Shown here piece after piece: positions 5,148 through 12,812 of a stretch of 12,812 nt of DNA. Under the pieces are notes generated by a model. That model was not told where the DNA came from and did no database searches. It saw only the letters and a program-made list of their open reading frames with translations. Numbering within the stretch: the first letter of the stretch is position 1; the number at the start of each line of letters is the position of its first letter. Source of the stretch: Clostridia bacterium (lineage in GTDB: Bacteria > Bacillota > Clostridia > Christensenellales > Borkfalkiaceae); contig JAFTMQ010000081.1 in the NCBI GenBank assembly GCA_017452305.1, positions 1 through 12,812 of the forward strand, in the 5' to 3' direction. A program made the position numbers and the translations under genes.

Positions 5148-6915
5148 AGAAAAAAAGAAAAATACGGGCGTGCTTTGGGCGCTTGGGAAAATGTTGCGTG
5201 ATTTATCGGGTATAAAGCTTTGGCTGTTGGCAATCGTGTTTTGTGCCGTTGGGGTGATTGTGTGCAACGTGCTCGCGCCGAGCTTTCTCGGTTCGTTGGT
5301 GGGGGAAATTAGCGATTTTTCCCTCGCACAAGGGGATGGAAAAGCGTTTTTGCGAGGGCTTGTCAAGCCGACGCTGTTTTTGCTGATCACCTACGTGTTT
5401 TATGCGGTATTCTCGTTTGGGAAAGCGTTTTTTATCACCAATGCAATGACCAACAAAATTACGGCGGGGAAGCGGATTCAGCTTTCGGATAAAATTTCGC
5501 GGCTGCCCCTTTCCTACCTCGATAAGACGACGACGGGAGAGATGCTTTCGCGTGTGCATAGCAACGTTGGGATGATGGGTGGCAATATTCACGAGACGAT
5601 TGACGTCGTGATTATGGGCGGCTTGCAGATGGCGGTGATGATGGTGATGATGCTGTTGGAAAATGCAGTCATCGCAGTCATGGTACTTCTTCTCACGCCG
5701 ATTTCGGCAATTTTGGCGACGGTTATCGCAAAGAAAAGCGCCAAGGAATACAACAAGCTTTGGGAAGAATACGACGCTATTTACGCCTACGCGGAAGAGA
5801 CCTACGGCGGGATAGAGACGGTGAAAAATTTTGGAATGGAAAGCGGGCGTTTGGAAGAATATACGAAGATAAGCGCACGGCTTGCGGATATTTCCAAGAA
5901 AGCAAATTTTCTTTCTTCTTTGGTGCAACCCGTGGTGGGGTTTGTCAATCACGTATCCTTTATCGCCGTGTGTCTTGTGGGCGGTTATTTGGCAATTACG
6001 GGCAAAATGGACGTTGAGACGGTGGTTACCCTCGTCTTATATTCCAAAAATTTCTCGCAACCGCTTATGCAAATCGCAAACGGATTTTCGTCCGTGCAGC
6101 TTTTAGGCTCGTCGGCGAAAAAGGTATATGAATTTTTAGACGAGCGGGAAATGTCGGCGGAAACGCGCGGTTTTTCTGCGCCCGTGCGCGGCGAGGTTTG
6201 TTTTGAGGACGTAGAGTTTGCTTACGTTGAAAATAAGCCCGTCATCAAGGGGCTGTCCTTGCGGGCGGCGGCAGGGGAAAAGATTGCCATCGTTGGGCCG
6301 ACGGGCGGCGGAAAAACGACGCTTGTAAACCTCTTAATGCGCTTTTACGAGCCGCAAAAAGGGAAGATATATATCGATGGCGAGGATATTTCGCAAATCA
6401 ACCGCGAGCAGCTACGTGAGAACGTGTCTATGGTGTTGCAGGATACGTGGTTGTTTGAGGGTACGGTAGCGGAAAATATTGCTTACGGCAAGGCAGGTGC
6501 GACGCGTGAGGACGTAGTGCGTGCAGCGAAAGCGGCATACGCGGACGGGTTTATTTCGTTACTGCCCAAAGGCTATGATACCGTGCTGTCGGACGCAACT
6601 GCGCTTTCGGGTGGGCAAAAACAGCTTTTGACGATAGCGCGCGCCTTCTTGTCGGATAAGGCGGTGCTGATTTTGGACGAGGCGACCTCGGACGTGGATA
6701 CGCGCACGGAAATTTATATCCAAAAGGCGATGGATAAGCTACAAGCGAAAAAGACTTGCTTCGTAATTGCCCATAGACTTTCTACCATTGTCCACGCGGA
6801 CAAGATTTTGGCGATTGACAAGGGAGAAATCGTGGACGTTGGCAAACATGAGGATTTATTGAGAAAAGGCGGATTTTATGCCGAACTTTGGCGTAGTCAA
6901 TACGCGTCTGCATAA
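5131..6915 (+). CDS. Heterodimeric ABC exporter, catalytically canonical subunit
   Basis: This half-transporter has 594 residues. A very basic N-terminus (KRKNKEKKK) is followed by the six-helix exporter domain (about 25-330) and the nucleotide-binding domain (about 360-590). All ATPase motifs are canonical: Walker A GPTGGGKTT (389-397, Lys395), signature LSGGQ (492-496), Walker B VLILDEA with Asp516 and catalytic Glu517, and the H-loop IAHRLST with His548. It should provide the competent ATPase site for the dimer with the preceding subunit, using the TM287/288-type architecture. The ATG at 5131 lies inside the end of the upstream gene, with GGAGG (5120-5124) just before it. The gene ends 23 nt before a strong terminator, so the operon contains these two proteins and nothing else. 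The substrate cannot be read from the sequence. Confidence 0.94.
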   Translation: MKRKNKEKKKNTGVLWALGKMLRDLSGIKLWLLAIVFCAVGVIVCNVLAPSFLGSLVGEISDFSLAQGDGKAFLRGLVKPTLFLLITYVFYAVFSFGKAFFITNAMTNKITAGKRIQLSDKISRLPLSYLDKTTTGEMLSRVHSNVGMMGGNIHETIDVVIMGGLQMAVMMVMMLLENAVIAVMVLLLTPISAILATVIAKKSAKEYNKLWEEYDAIYAYAEETYGGIETVKNFGMESGRLEEYTKISARLADISKKANFLSSLVQPVVGFVNHVSFIAVCLVGGYLAITGKMDVETVVTLVLYSKNFSQPLMQIANGFSSVQLLGSSAKKVYEFLDEREMSAETRGFSAPVRGEVCFEDVEFAYVENKPVIKGLSLRAAAGEKIAIVGPTGGGKTTLVNLLMRFYEPQKGKIYIDGEDISQINREQLRENVSMVLQDTWLFEGTVAENIAYGKAGATREDVVRAAKAAYADGFISLLPKGYDTVLSDATALSGGQKQLLTIARAFLSDKAVLILDEATSDVDTRTEIYIQKAMDKLQAKKTCFVIAHRLSTIVHADKILAIDKGEIVDVGKHEDLLRKGGFYAELWRSQYASA

Positions 6916-6930
6916 ACAAGCCAAACAAGC

Positions 6931-6975
6931 AAAATAAAAACGGCGAAGCGTTTGGGCTTCGCCGTTCTGTTTTTT
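6931..6975. terminator. Bidirectional terminator between convergent genes
   Basis: AACGGCGAAGC (6939-6949) pairs perfectly with GCTTCGCCGTT (6956-6966) around a 6-nt loop. The plus strand continues with a T-run at 6970-6975. On the minus strand the As at 6931-6940 give TTTTTATTTT. It can therefore end both the exporter operon and the convergent lipoprotein gene. Confidence 0.9.
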
Positions 6976-6983
6976 ATAGGAGC

Positions 6984-7973
6984 TTACGGTTTTTTGTAGG
7001 AAACCTTCGTGAGCTTGTAATAAATTTCGCCCATACCGTAGGAAAGAGGGGTGGTCATTTCCAAAATCAAGTTGCGGTAGGTGTTGTTGGCTGCGTCTTT
7101 CGCTTTGATAAACTTGACCTTTTGCGTTACGCCGGGGTTGCTTTGGTCGAGGTTGATTTTTGCCGTGCGGCAAAGCTCTTTAATCTGCTTTTGCGTTTCC
7201 TTGCCGTTGGCGTCGACCAGGGTATAAGAGAAGGTCTCGCTTGCCTTGTCTTCCTCGTCGGCAAAGGAAAGCTTTATCTTTTGCGTATTGCTTGCAAACA
7301 CGCTATAACTGCCCAAGGTAGCCGAGCTTGTGTCTTCCGAGAAAGCGCGGACGGCAACGAGGAGCTGTTCGTTGTCGATAAAGGTGTGGTCCTTTACGTA
7401 GCCGAACTTTTCGTTGATGGTCGTTTCCGTCGTTTCGCCCTTGTTGTTGGTTATCGTGCAAACGCCCTCAACAAAGTTGCCCTTGTCCGTATCGTATTTG
7501 GTGGTGTACTCATAATCGACAGTCGCGTAGCATTTTTCAACCGTGTCGAACTTCCCGCTTAAAGGGGTATGGCAAAGCATTTTCTTGCTTGCTTCGATGG
7601 GGCGAAGGGCATTTTCTTTCGCGTCGAATTTTACATAGCTTTCCGCGTTATCGTCAAGCACCTTCGTATCTTCACCGAGGGTGAACGTCGTTTTTACGTC
7701 CAACTTGGTGGCAAAGGTGTAGTAGCCTTCCGTTTGGTTGTATTCAAGGGTGGTGGTAAACGTGCCGCTGTATTCCACCTTATAATCTGCGTAGCTATTT
7801 TCAAAGGCCTCGGACGTTACGGCGTATTCCGCACATTCATAAAAGCCTTTTTCCTTGGCGGAAGGGTCGAGAAACCAATAATGACCGAAGGTCACGGACT
7901 TATCGCCGCAAGCCGCAAACGTGGTTGCCGCAAGCGCCAAGGCGAGAATGGGAAGGATTTTTTTTGCTTTCAT
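6984..7973 (-). CDS. Predicted lipoprotein of unknown function
   Basis: The product has 329 residues and a clean lipoprotein signal: MKAKK, an Ala/Leu-rich core, then the lipobox FAAC with Cys22 as the lipidated residue. GGAGA lies 7 nt before the ATG on the minus strand (7981-7985), and a promoter sits further upstream. The mature protein is rich in Thr, Lys, Glu and Tyr with short beta-type stretches (such as YKVEYSGTFTTTLEY and KKVSYKKP-like ends). It has no membrane segment and no catalytic motif that I recognise. It should be anchored outside the membrane. It forms its own transcription unit, convergent with the exporter genes and divergent from addB. A link to the exporter is possible through position alone, but the opposite strand argues against a shared operon. 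Confidence 0.82.
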   Translation of the reverse strand: MKAKKILPILALALAATTFAACGDKSVTFGHYWFLDPSAKEKGFYECAEYAVTSEAFENSYADYKVEYSGTFTTTLEYNQTEGYYTFATKLDVKTTFTLGEDTKVLDDNAESYVKFDAKENALRPIEASKKMLCHTPLSGKFDTVEKCYATVDYEYTTKYDTDKGNFVEGVCTITNNKGETTETTINEKFGYVKDHTFIDNEQLLVAVRAFSEDTSSATLGSYSVFASNTQKIKLSFADEEDKASETFSYTLVDANGKETQKQIKELCRTAKINLDQSNPGVTQKVKFIKAKDAANNTYRNLILEMTTPLSYGMGEIYYKLTKVSYKKP

Positions 7974-8013
7974 ATATCGTTCTCCATGAGAATTTTTTAA
8001 ATCGTACGCTACT

Positions 8014-8042
8014 ATTATAGCACATAATTTTCAATTTGTAAA
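8014..8042 (-). promoter_or_regulatory. Promoter of the minus-strand lipoprotein gene
   Basis: On the minus strand, TTTACA (8042-8037) is followed by a 17-nt spacer and TATAAT (8019-8014). This puts the transcription start near 8007, about 34 nt before the ATG. It is AT-rich and lies back to back with the addB promoter. Confidence 0.75.
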
Positions 8043-8102
8043 AACAAAATATCGATTTCTTGAAAATTATTGTGAAAAATAGCTAAAATTTGCCCTTTAA
8101 TG

Positions 8103-8111
8103 TGGTATAAT
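8103..8111 (+). promoter_or_regulatory. Extended -10 promoter of addBA
   Basis: TGGTATAAT fits the extended -10 form (TGn-TATAAT). The hexamer 17 nt upstream (CTAAAA, 8083-8088) is a poor -35 box, so the TG extension probably compensates. The predicted start is near 8118. The -10 box overlaps an in-frame ATG at 8110, which therefore cannot be the addB start codon on this transcript. Confidence 0.7.
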
Positions 8112-8132
8112 GAAGAAGAAAATAAGAAAAAC

Positions 8133-8138
8133 GGAGGG
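8133..8138 (+). promoter_or_regulatory. Ribosome binding site that selects a TTG start for addB
   Basis: GGAGGG lies 7 nt before TTG at 8146-8148, an ideal spacing. The longer reading from ATG 8110 has no ribosome binding site and begins upstream of the predicted transcription start. Confidence 0.8.
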
Positions 8139-8145
8139 AAATTCG

Positions 8146-11100
8146 TTGAAGGCGTTGATTAAGGCTTATACACTTTCGGAGTGCATGGAAGTAATGGCGG
8201 AGTACGTCGAGGCGTATGAACGCTCGGGCGGAAAAAATATTATTTTTTGCGAAGACAGGCTTACCTTAATTGCGGAACGCGCGTTGCTTAGACGGATGGG
8301 CGGTACGTTTGATACGTCCGTTTCCACCTTTGCGCGCTTTTTGCGGACGGACGAGAAGGCGATAAGCAAGCAAGGCTCGGTTATGGCGGTGGGCGAGGTG
8401 ATGACGCGCCTGCAAAGAGAGGGCGCTTTGCAATGCTTCACCACGCTGTCGGGGGTGAGCAACAACGCGCTTTGCATTTACGAGACGTTGGCGCAAATGG
8501 CGGCGTCCAAGGTTACGCCCGAGATTTTACGGGGCAGTCTCGCCCTCTTGCCCGAGGACAATTTAAAGCGTAAGGTGTCCGATTTGACCTTGATTTACGA
8601 GGGCTATACCGCTTTCTTGAACGAAAACGGCTTTTTGGACGAGAGCAAATACCTCACCTTACTTCCCGAGCGTATCCGTAAAGAGGGGTGTTTGCGCGGG
8701 CATAACGTCTTTTTCCTTTGCTATAATTCCTTTACGGCGCAAGCGCGCGAGATTATCCGCGCGGCGTTGGAAACGGCGGATAACGTAATCGGTATTTTTT
8801 GCGCGGGTGAGGAAAGCTTGTACGCGAACGGCGCGACGAAGGCGTTTAAGAGGGCGTGCGAGGGGTTTGGGAAGCTTGACGTGCGAAATCTTGGCGTGCA
8901 TTTGGACGGCGAGGCAGAGGTCTTACGCAAGGGCTTGTTTAATCCGATCCGCGTAAAAGCCAAGCAAAAAACGGATAAAATCACCCTCTACGAGGCGCGC
9001 AATAAGACGGAAGAAGCGGAGTTTGTCGCCGCGAAAATCCGTAGGGAAATGACGGAAAACCCGTCTGCGCGCTATCGAGATTTCGCCGTGCTTGTACCGA
9101 GCGTAGAGGAGTATGCCCTGCCCTTGAAAAAGGTGCTGTCGGAATATAATATTTCCTATTTTATCGACGAGAAGAAGTCGCTTAAACGTCACCCGTTGGC
9201 GCAGTTTTTGCTTGATTGCTTCCGCGTCGTGCGCGAGCGGTATTCCCCGCTTTCCGTGCAGTCCTTAACGCAAAATTTCTTCTTTGGCGAGAGCGACGAA
9301 TATCGCAATTACCTCTTAAAATTTGCCAACTACCGCGGCGGCGCGAAGCGCGCAATCAAGGACGGCGAGCTTGTAAAGGGGTATAATTTCCGCGTTTTGG
9401 AAAAGTGCCGCGAAAGGCTGCTTTTGGCGACGAAAAACATCAAAGCAAGGGGGCATGGTCGCGATTACTGCGCGGCGGTAAGGGAAATTCTTGTGGATTT
9501 TGACGCGGAAAAGGGGCTTGAAAATCTCTCTTTGGCGCTTGATGATATTTCGCAAAAAGGGTATTTGGCGCAAATTATGCGCGCGCTTGACGGCTTGCTT
9601 GCCGAGGCGGAAATGCTTACGGCAAATAAGGAGCTGTCGGTTGCCGAATTCGAGGCGATTTTGTCCGACGGTTTGGACGCGACGGAAATTTCCCTTATTC
9701 CTTTAAAATCGGACGCGGTGTTTATCGGCTCGATTTCCGAAAGCCGTATCGAAAAGACGCGCGTTACGTTCGCGATGGGCATGACGGACGCCGTCCCTGC
9801 GAGCGGTGCGGATACCGCCATTATTTCGGATAAGGAAATCGCGCGGCTGGAAGAGGTGCAGGCCACGTTAGAGCCGACGGTGGCGGAAGTCAATTTGCGT
9901 GGACGGGAGAGCGTGTGCTTAAATCTTTGCGCATTCACGGACAAGCTTTTCCTTTCCTACCCCTTGGCGGCAGACGGGAGCGAGCCTGCGGTGAGTGAGA
10001 TTTTCCGTGACGTCGATTCCCTCTTTATCGGTATGGACGGACGAAAGCTGCCGCGTAGCAATAAGGTCGAGGACGGGGATTTTATCTATCGTTGCGCCTC
10101 GCCTGCACCTGCGGTTCGACAGCTTTTAATCGAGTACGAGGACTATCGCGCGGGGAAGATTTCTACGCGTAGAAAATACGCTTCTTTGTACACCGCTTTG
10201 GATAAGCTTGGGGTGCAGGAAGGGAAGGACTATTTGCAGGAAGATAGGGAGCAGGTATGCGTTGAACGCGGTGAAGAGCTGTTTTTCAAGGATGGAAAGA
10301 TTTCGCCCACGGCGCTTGAAGAATACTTCGGCTGTCCCTTCCGTCACTTTGCGGATCGGGGCTTGGGCTTACAAGAGCGTGAGGAAACGGCGGTTATGGC
10401 GGTGGATACGGGTAACTTTATCCACGATTTACTGCAAAAATCCACGGCAAAGATAGCGGAAATGCCCGACGAGGACGCGATGCGCGCGTTTGCGGAGCAG
10501 CTCGGCAGAAAATTGCTGCAAAAATCGGTGTATGCGACGCAGCAAGAGACGAAGTCGGGGGAATATTTCACCGAAAAGCTCCTCAAAGAAGGGGTGGACG
10601 TTGTGGCGGCGGCGTATCGGCAGGTGAAAAATTCTAAATTCGTCATTGAGAAGATGGAAAGCGACGTGCAGTCGGATATTTTCCGTGGGAAGGTGGACCG
10701 TGTAGATGGTACGGACACCTACGTGCGCGTCATTGACTATAAAACGGGCAAGATTGACGATTCGGCAAACGCCTACTACACGGGGCAAAAAATCCAAATG
10801 CAGCTATACATGTCCGAGTTGAAGGGGGCGCGCGAGCCGGCGGGCGTATTCTATTTCCCCGCTTCCGTCGAGTACGTAGAGGACGTTGAGGGGCGGTTTA
10901 GAATGAAGGGCTTTTTGAACGGCGACGCGGACGCGTTGCTTTCGGGCGATATTCACCTCACCGAGGATAAAAAGAGCGAATACTTCCCTGCGGCGTTGAA
11001 AAATGCAGCCACGACTAAGCGCGTGATGGACGCGGAGACCTTCCGTGATTTCTTGGATTATTCCGTGCTTGTGGCAAGGCAAGGCGTAGCGGAATTGAAG

Positions 11101-11268
11101 GACGGATTTATCGCACCCACCCCCTATTCGGGGAACTGTGACTATTGTAAATACGGCGGCATGTGCGGATTTAGGAAGGACGTACCGACGGTTAGAAAGG
11201 AAGAAACGGTCGATCCCAAAGCGATTGCGAAGGTCGTGAAGAGAGTGCGTGAGGGCGAGGGGGAATAA
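8146..11268 (+). CDS. addB: ATP-dependent helicase/nuclease subunit B (AddB)
   Basis: AddB pairs with AddA to unwind and resect double-strand breaks and to respond to Chi, preparing ends for RecA. It supplies an inactive helicase-like fold and a PD-(D/E)XK nuclease. From the TTG start the product is 1040 residues, somewhat shorter than the usual 1150 or so. The C-terminal nuclease shows FIHD with His760, GKVDRVD with Asp851, VIDYKTGK with Asp864 and Lys866, and QMQLYM (884-889). The iron-sulfur staple cysteines are Cys730 (FGCPF) and Cys998, Cys1001 and Cys1007 (CX2CX5C), the spacing known from Bacillus AddB. The N-terminus reads ALIKAYTLSECMEV where Bacillus AddB has the P-loop GRSGSGKT, so Walker A is absent. 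The gene is followed 3 nt later by addA. It has its own promoter, divergent from the lipoprotein gene. Confidence 0.92.
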   Translation: MKALIKAYTLSECMEVMAEYVEAYERSGGKNIIFCEDRLTLIAERALLRRMGGTFDTSVSTFARFLRTDEKAISKQGSVMAVGEVMTRLQREGALQCFTTLSGVSNNALCIYETLAQMAASKVTPEILRGSLALLPEDNLKRKVSDLTLIYEGYTAFLNENGFLDESKYLTLLPERIRKEGCLRGHNVFFLCYNSFTAQAREIIRAALETADNVIGIFCAGEESLYANGATKAFKRACEGFGKLDVRNLGVHLDGEAEVLRKGLFNPIRVKAKQKTDKITLYEARNKTEEAEFVAAKIRREMTENPSARYRDFAVLVPSVEEYALPLKKVLSEYNISYFIDEKKSLKRHPLAQFLLDCFRVVRERYSPLSVQSLTQNFFFGESDEYRNYLLKFANYRGGAKRAIKDGELVKGYNFRVLEKCRERLLLATKNIKARGHGRDYCAAVREILVDFDAEKGLENLSLALDDISQKGYLAQIMRALDGLLAEAEMLTANKELSVAEFEAILSDGLDATEISLIPLKSDAVFIGSISESRIEKTRVTFAMGMTDAVPASGADTAIISDKEIARLEEVQATLEPTVAEVNLRGRESVCLNLCAFTDKLFLSYPLAADGSEPAVSEIFRDVDSLFIGMDGRKLPRSNKVEDGDFIYRCASPAPAVRQLLIEYEDYRAGKISTRRKYASLYTALDKLGVQEGKDYLQEDREQVCVERGEELFFKDGKISPTALEEYFGCPFRHFADRGLGLQEREETAVMAVDTGNFIHDLLQKSTAKIAEMPDEDAMRAFAEQLGRKLLQKSVYATQQETKSGEYFTEKLLKEGVDVVAAAYRQVKNSKFVIEKMESDVQSDIFRGKVDRVDGTDTYVRVIDYKTGKIDDSANAYYTGQKIQMQLYMSELKGAREPAGVFYFPASVEYVEDVEGRFRMKGFLNGDADALLSGDIHLTEDKKSEYFPAALKNAATTKRVMDAETFRDFLDYSVLVARQGVAELKDGFIAPTPYSGNCDYCKYGGMCGFRKDVPTVRKEETVDPKAIAKVVKRVREGEGE

Positions 11269-11271
11269 GGT

Positions 11272-12812
11272 ATGACGGAAGAGAAAAAATTGTTGGACGA
11301 AATGAAAAAAGATCCGTTCACCGACGAACAGCGTGCCGCGATTGACGCGCGTGGTAAGGTGATTGTTTCCGCTTCGGCAGGCAGCGGCAAGACGACGGTG
11401 ATGATTGAACGTATTATTCAACTCGTACTTGGCGGCGTGGGCGTAGATGAAATTCTTGCCGTAACCTTCACCAAAAAGGCGGCGGCGCAAATGAAGGAAA
11501 AGCTTAGTAAAAAGCTGATTGAAAAAATCAACGCCGAGGACACCGACGCGGAGCAACGCGACCGCTTGCGTGCGGAACTGCCAAAGGTGAGCGGCGCGGA
11601 TATTTCCACAATCCACTCCTTTTGCGCGCGGTTAATTCGCTCCCATTTCTATTTGGCGGGCGTGGACAATGCCTTCCGCGTGATCGGCGGCGACGATGCG
11701 GACGGCAAGGCGTTGAAAAACGAGGCGTTGGACGAGCTGTTGGAAGAGGGGTATGAAACGCACGACGAGGAGTTCTTCCACCTGCTTTCCGTATATTGGC
11801 GTAAAAAGAGCGACAGAGCGCTGCGTGAAATCTTTTTAGAGGGGTACGATCCCTTGCGTAGCCGCGCGGACTATTTGGAGTATTTGCAAAAATCGTGTGC
11901 CTATGACGAGGGAATTTTTGACGCGGTTTGCGCCGATTTGCACGTGCGTATTCGTGAGAAATTCCTGTATTATCGCGAAAAAATCGACGAGCTTTTGGCG
12001 TTCTACGCGGAAGAAAACAAGAGGACGAAAAAGACGAAGAAGGTCAAGGGCGAGTTGGTGGATGTGGTGGATTGTCCCAATCAATTCACGCTTTGCGACG
12101 AGTTGAGCTTTTGGTTGAAGGATTTGTGCGACGCGCCCGATTATTTTGCCATGCTTGCGGTGGGGAAACCGAAATTTACGGGTAGCAACCGCGGCGGCAG
12201 AAAGACGGTACAGCAAGCGGAAAAAGCCGAGCTTTTAGGTTTTTTGAAGGATAGAATTATCGACGCGTTCAACAGCGAATTTGACAAGCGTGCGGATAGG
12301 CAAACGGAATTAGCGCGCTTCCTGCAATCGGGTAAAACGGCGGCGGCGCTTGCAAAATATTTCTTAAAATTTGACGAAAAATACGCGCGGTTAAAGGCGG
12401 AGCGCGGCGTGCTCGATTACAACGATTTAGAGCATAAGGCGTTGCAACTTTTAAGAAGAGAGGACGTGCGCGCGGAAATGCACGGAAAATACCGCTTTGT
12501 GTTCGTGGACGAATATCAAGACGTCAATTCCGTACAGGACGAAATTATGGCCTTGGTTAGCGGCGGCGAAATTTTCCTCGTTGGGGATATGAAGCAGGCC
12601 ATTTACGGCTTCCGCGGCAGTAATTCCCAGCTGTTTAGCGACAAGGAAAAGCAGTTTAAAAAGGACGGCCACCCCTTGAAGATGTCCATGAATTTCCGTA
12701 GCGCGCCCGCAGTTCTTGACGCGGTCAACGCGCAGTTTAAGCTTGCGATGACGGAAAAATCGTGCGGCATAGACTACAACAAAGAGCAAATGAATTGGGG
12801 GAACAAAAAATA
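11272..12812 (+). CDS. addA: ATP-dependent helicase/nuclease subunit A (AddA), 3' end outside window
   Basis: AddA is the UvrD-like 3'-5' motor and second nuclease of AddAB. The frame is open from ATG 11272 to the window end (513 complete codons). The family is normally about 1200 residues, so under half is visible and the C-terminal nuclease domain is missing. Motifs seen in order are the Q-motif-like FTDEQRAAI near residue 16, Walker A ASAGSGKTT (34-42, Lys40), VTFTKKAAAQMKEKL (from 64), STIHSF (112-117), LDYNDLEH, Walker B FVDEYQD (Asp413, Glu414), VGDMKQAIYGFRG (from 437), and MNFRS (473-477). The insert between motifs contains a Lys-rich stretch (KRTKKTKKVKG). The start is 3 nt after the addB stop, and the GGAGG-like sequence inside the end of addB probably serves as its ribosome site, which suggests coupled expression. 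Confidence 0.95.
   Translation, partial: MTEEKKLLDEMKKDPFTDEQRAAIDARGKVIVSASAGSGKTTVMIERIIQLVLGGVGVDEILAVTFTKKAAAQMKEKLSKKLIEKINAEDTDAEQRDRLRAELPKVSGADISTIHSFCARLIRSHFYLAGVDNAFRVIGGDDADGKALKNEALDELLEEGYETHDEEFFHLLSVYWRKKSDRALREIFLEGYDPLRSRADYLEYLQKSCAYDEGIFDAVCADLHVRIREKFLYYREKIDELLAFYAEENKRTKKTKKVKGELVDVVDCPNQFTLCDELSFWLKDLCDAPDYFAMLAVGKPKFTGSNRGGRKTVQQAEKAELLGFLKDRIIDAFNSEFDKRADRQTELARFLQSGKTAAALAKYFLKFDEKYARLKAERGVLDYNDLEHKALQLLRREDVRAEMHGKYRFVFVDEYQDVNSVQDEIMALVSGGEIFLVGDMKQAIYGFRGSNSQLFSDKEKQFKKDGHPLKMSMNFRSAPAVLDAVNAQFKLAMTEKSCGIDYNKEQMNWGNKK

Noticed and set aside
5203..5952. Long minus-strand frame of 249 codons opposite the second exporter gene
   Set aside because: It is the shadow of a strongly conserved ABC protein. 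Its His/Arg-rich translation has no family features and no ribosome site.
7122..8000. Plus-strand frames opposite the minus-strand lipoprotein
   Set aside because: They have no ribosome sites, and the minus strand has a signal peptide, promoter and terminator.
8110..8145. ATG at 8110 as the addB start
   Set aside because: It overlaps the TATAAT box and has no ribosome site. TTG 8146 has GGAGGG at ideal spacing and aligns with the usual AddB N-terminus.

Overview
The window (about 12.8 kb, roughly even GC) looks like chromosomal DNA of a Clostridia-type member of the Bacillota. The reasons are AddAB instead of RecBCD, strong GGAGG-type ribosome binding sites, a TTG start, textbook SigA-type promoters (TTGACA-17-TATACT, used twice), and AddB and TilS proteins of Gram-positive type. 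A GC content higher than in classical clostridia and the short palindromic intergenic repeats suggest an uncultured gut lineage, but I cannot place it more exactly. I see no phage, IS, CRISPR, tRNA or rRNA.

Layout: (1) Positions 1-1651 hold the end of a small membrane protein gene and a 447-residue orphan lipoprotein gene. The lipoprotein gene is flanked by two near-identical hairpins, and the one on its right is a clear intrinsic terminator. (2) Positions 1652-1760 hold about 2.5 copies of a 38-bp tandem unit that folds into near-perfect hairpins. (3) tilS (1812-3125), which makes the tRNA-Ile2 lysidine modification, has a consensus promoter so close to its ATG that the predicted transcript starts on the start codon, so it would be leaderless. 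(4) Positions 3131-6915 hold a second consensus promoter, a structured leader of about 230 nt with a strong intrinsic terminator just before the first gene, and two overlapping genes for a heterodimeric ABC exporter. One subunit has a degenerate ATPase site and the other a canonical one. A 50-codon reading frame runs through the leader terminator and stops 3 nt before the exporter start. This resembles the leader-peptide attenuation of Bacillus subtilis bmrBCD. (5) Positions 6916-8042 hold a bidirectional terminator and a minus-strand lipoprotein gene with its own promoter. (6) Positions 8103-12812 hold addB (complete, TTG start) and addA (cut by the window end), which encode the AddAB helicase-nuclease for double-strand break processing. 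They are only 3 nt apart and share one extended -10 promoter.

Housekeeping functions (TilS, AddAB) and envelope functions (ABC exporter, two lipoproteins) alternate as separate transcription units, each with recognisable signals. The most interesting parts are the gene control ones: the leaderless tilS, the attenuator before the exporter, and the palindromic repeats. AddB also lacks the P-loop usual at its N-terminus.
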